The notes under the pieces were generated by a model. The model saw only the letters and a list, made by a program, of their open reading frames with translations, ran no database searches and was not told the DNA's origin. A DNA stretch of 5,949 nucleotides from assembly GCA_946403565.1 (NCBI GenBank), contig CAMJAJ010000093.1:1-5949 (forward strand). The letters run 5' to 3'. Made by a program: the position numbers and the translations under genes. Below are positions 5,642-5,949 of this stretch, piece by piece (position 1 is the stretch's first letter; each line of letters starts with the position of its first letter). The DNA comes from an uncultured Treponema sp. (GTDB lineage Bacteria > Spirochaetota > Spirochaetia > Treponematales > Treponemataceae).

Positions 5642-5691
5642 AAACAAAAAGCCCCGACCGTTCCTCAACAAGCGGAACAGGACCGGAGCTT
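5642..5691 (-). terminator. Rho-independent terminator of the CBM48 gene
   Basis: Reading the minus strand, the arm at 5691-5674 pairs with 5664-5649: an 11-bp stem beginning AAGCTCCGG, with a few G-T pairs, then a 2-nt bulge and a further 5 bp (GTTCC/GGAAC) closing a 9-nt loop. TTTTTGTTT follows, overlapping the stem base. This is a strong intrinsic terminator oriented to end the transcript of the glycogen-binding gene, whose stop codon lies about 80 nt upstream. It also insulates the acetyltransferase gene downstream. Confidence 0.88.
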
Positions 5692-5773
5692 CATCTTAAA
5701 AAGAATTATCTGTTTGGTATAGCGTCAAAAATGTGTTTAAGCTAAGGACCAGCCGTTACGCAAGCATGTTTGC

Positions 5774-5949
5774 TTAGCAGATGACGACTGAATTGTCCGT
5801 ATGGGAGAAAGGAGCCGGAATGTACTTGTCGGCATTCCAGTCGTTTTCCCAGTGCTTTCCGTCGAGCAGATAGCGGAACTGATACTCCTTTCCAACGGAC
5901 AGCTTGAGCTTCACAGAGAAGCTTCCGTCCTTTTCCTGCTTGAGCGGCG
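5774..5949 (-). CDS. Glycogen-binding CBM48 / isoamylase early-set domain protein, C-terminal part
   Basis: Translating the minus strand from the window edge gives 57 residues and a TAA at 5776-5774; the N-terminus lies beyond base 5949. The sequence carries the C-terminal half of a CBM48/AMPK-type beta-sandwich: DGSFSVKLKL, then GKEYQFRYLLDGKHWENDW, NADKY and a terminal DNSVVIC. FRYLLDG and W-x-x-D-x-x-A-D-K are the family's hallmark strands, with the Trp and Lys positions that contact alpha-glucan in related domains. No catalytic domain follows, so this is probably a small stand-alone protein (about 100 residues in similar cases) or the tail of a larger one. Its role in glycogen metabolism is inferred. 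It would be ended by the terminator at 5642-5691. Confidence 0.85.
   Translation of the reverse strand, partial: PLKQEKDGSFSVKLKLSVGKEYQFRYLLDGKHWENDWNADKYIPAPFSHTDNSVVIC

Noticed and set aside
5701..5760. Minus-strand promoter using TTGACG and TAATTC
   Set aside because: The spacer is only 14 bp (12 for GATAAT), and it would fire straight into the terminator at 5642-5691.

Overview
The window looks like chromosomal DNA from a GC-rich diderm bacterium, most likely a Treponema-like spirochete. That placement is inferred from three products: a Borrelia/Treponema-type M18 aminopeptidase, an LpoB-like lipoprotein next to a COG3014-type exported protein, and a small stand-alone glycogen-binding (CBM48/isoamylase early-set) protein. 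No rRNA or other phylogenetic marker is present, so it is tentative. I see no mobile element, CRISPR array, tRNA or phage gene.

Layout. (1) 1-486, minus strand: N-terminal third of an M18 aminopeptidase that runs off the left edge. Its near-consensus promoter sits so close to the ATG that the mRNA should be leaderless. (2) 658-1299, minus: LpoB-family lipoprotein. (3) 1490-2821, plus: exported COG3014-like protein with TPR-like helices, divergent from the lipoprotein across a 190-bp intergenic region that can form alternative hairpins. (4) 2913-3998 and 4003-4656, plus: metN and metI, the ATPase and permease of a methionine ABC importer, in a two-gene operon with its own promoter and no adjacent substrate-binding protein. 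(5) 4666-5532, minus: two-part GNAT acetyltransferase, convergent with metI across 9 bp. (6) 5533-5773: AT-richer intergenic region holding a 17-codon ORF that ends 7 nt before the acetyltransferase ATG, a perfect 8-bp inverted repeat with a nested stem, and a strong minus-strand intrinsic terminator. (7) 5774-5949, minus: C-terminal end of the CBM48 protein, cut by the right edge.

How the genes relate. metN and metI form one machine, energising and carrying D/L-methionine uptake across the inner membrane. The lipoprotein and COG3014-like protein are plausible envelope partners, but nothing in the sequence fixes their partner or target. The aminopeptidase, acetyltransferase and glycogen-binding protein look like independent housekeeping genes. 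The window is largely ordinary. Its least explained parts are the 5533-5640 leader-like segment, the very short leaders of two genes, and an LpoB-like protein in a probable spirochete.
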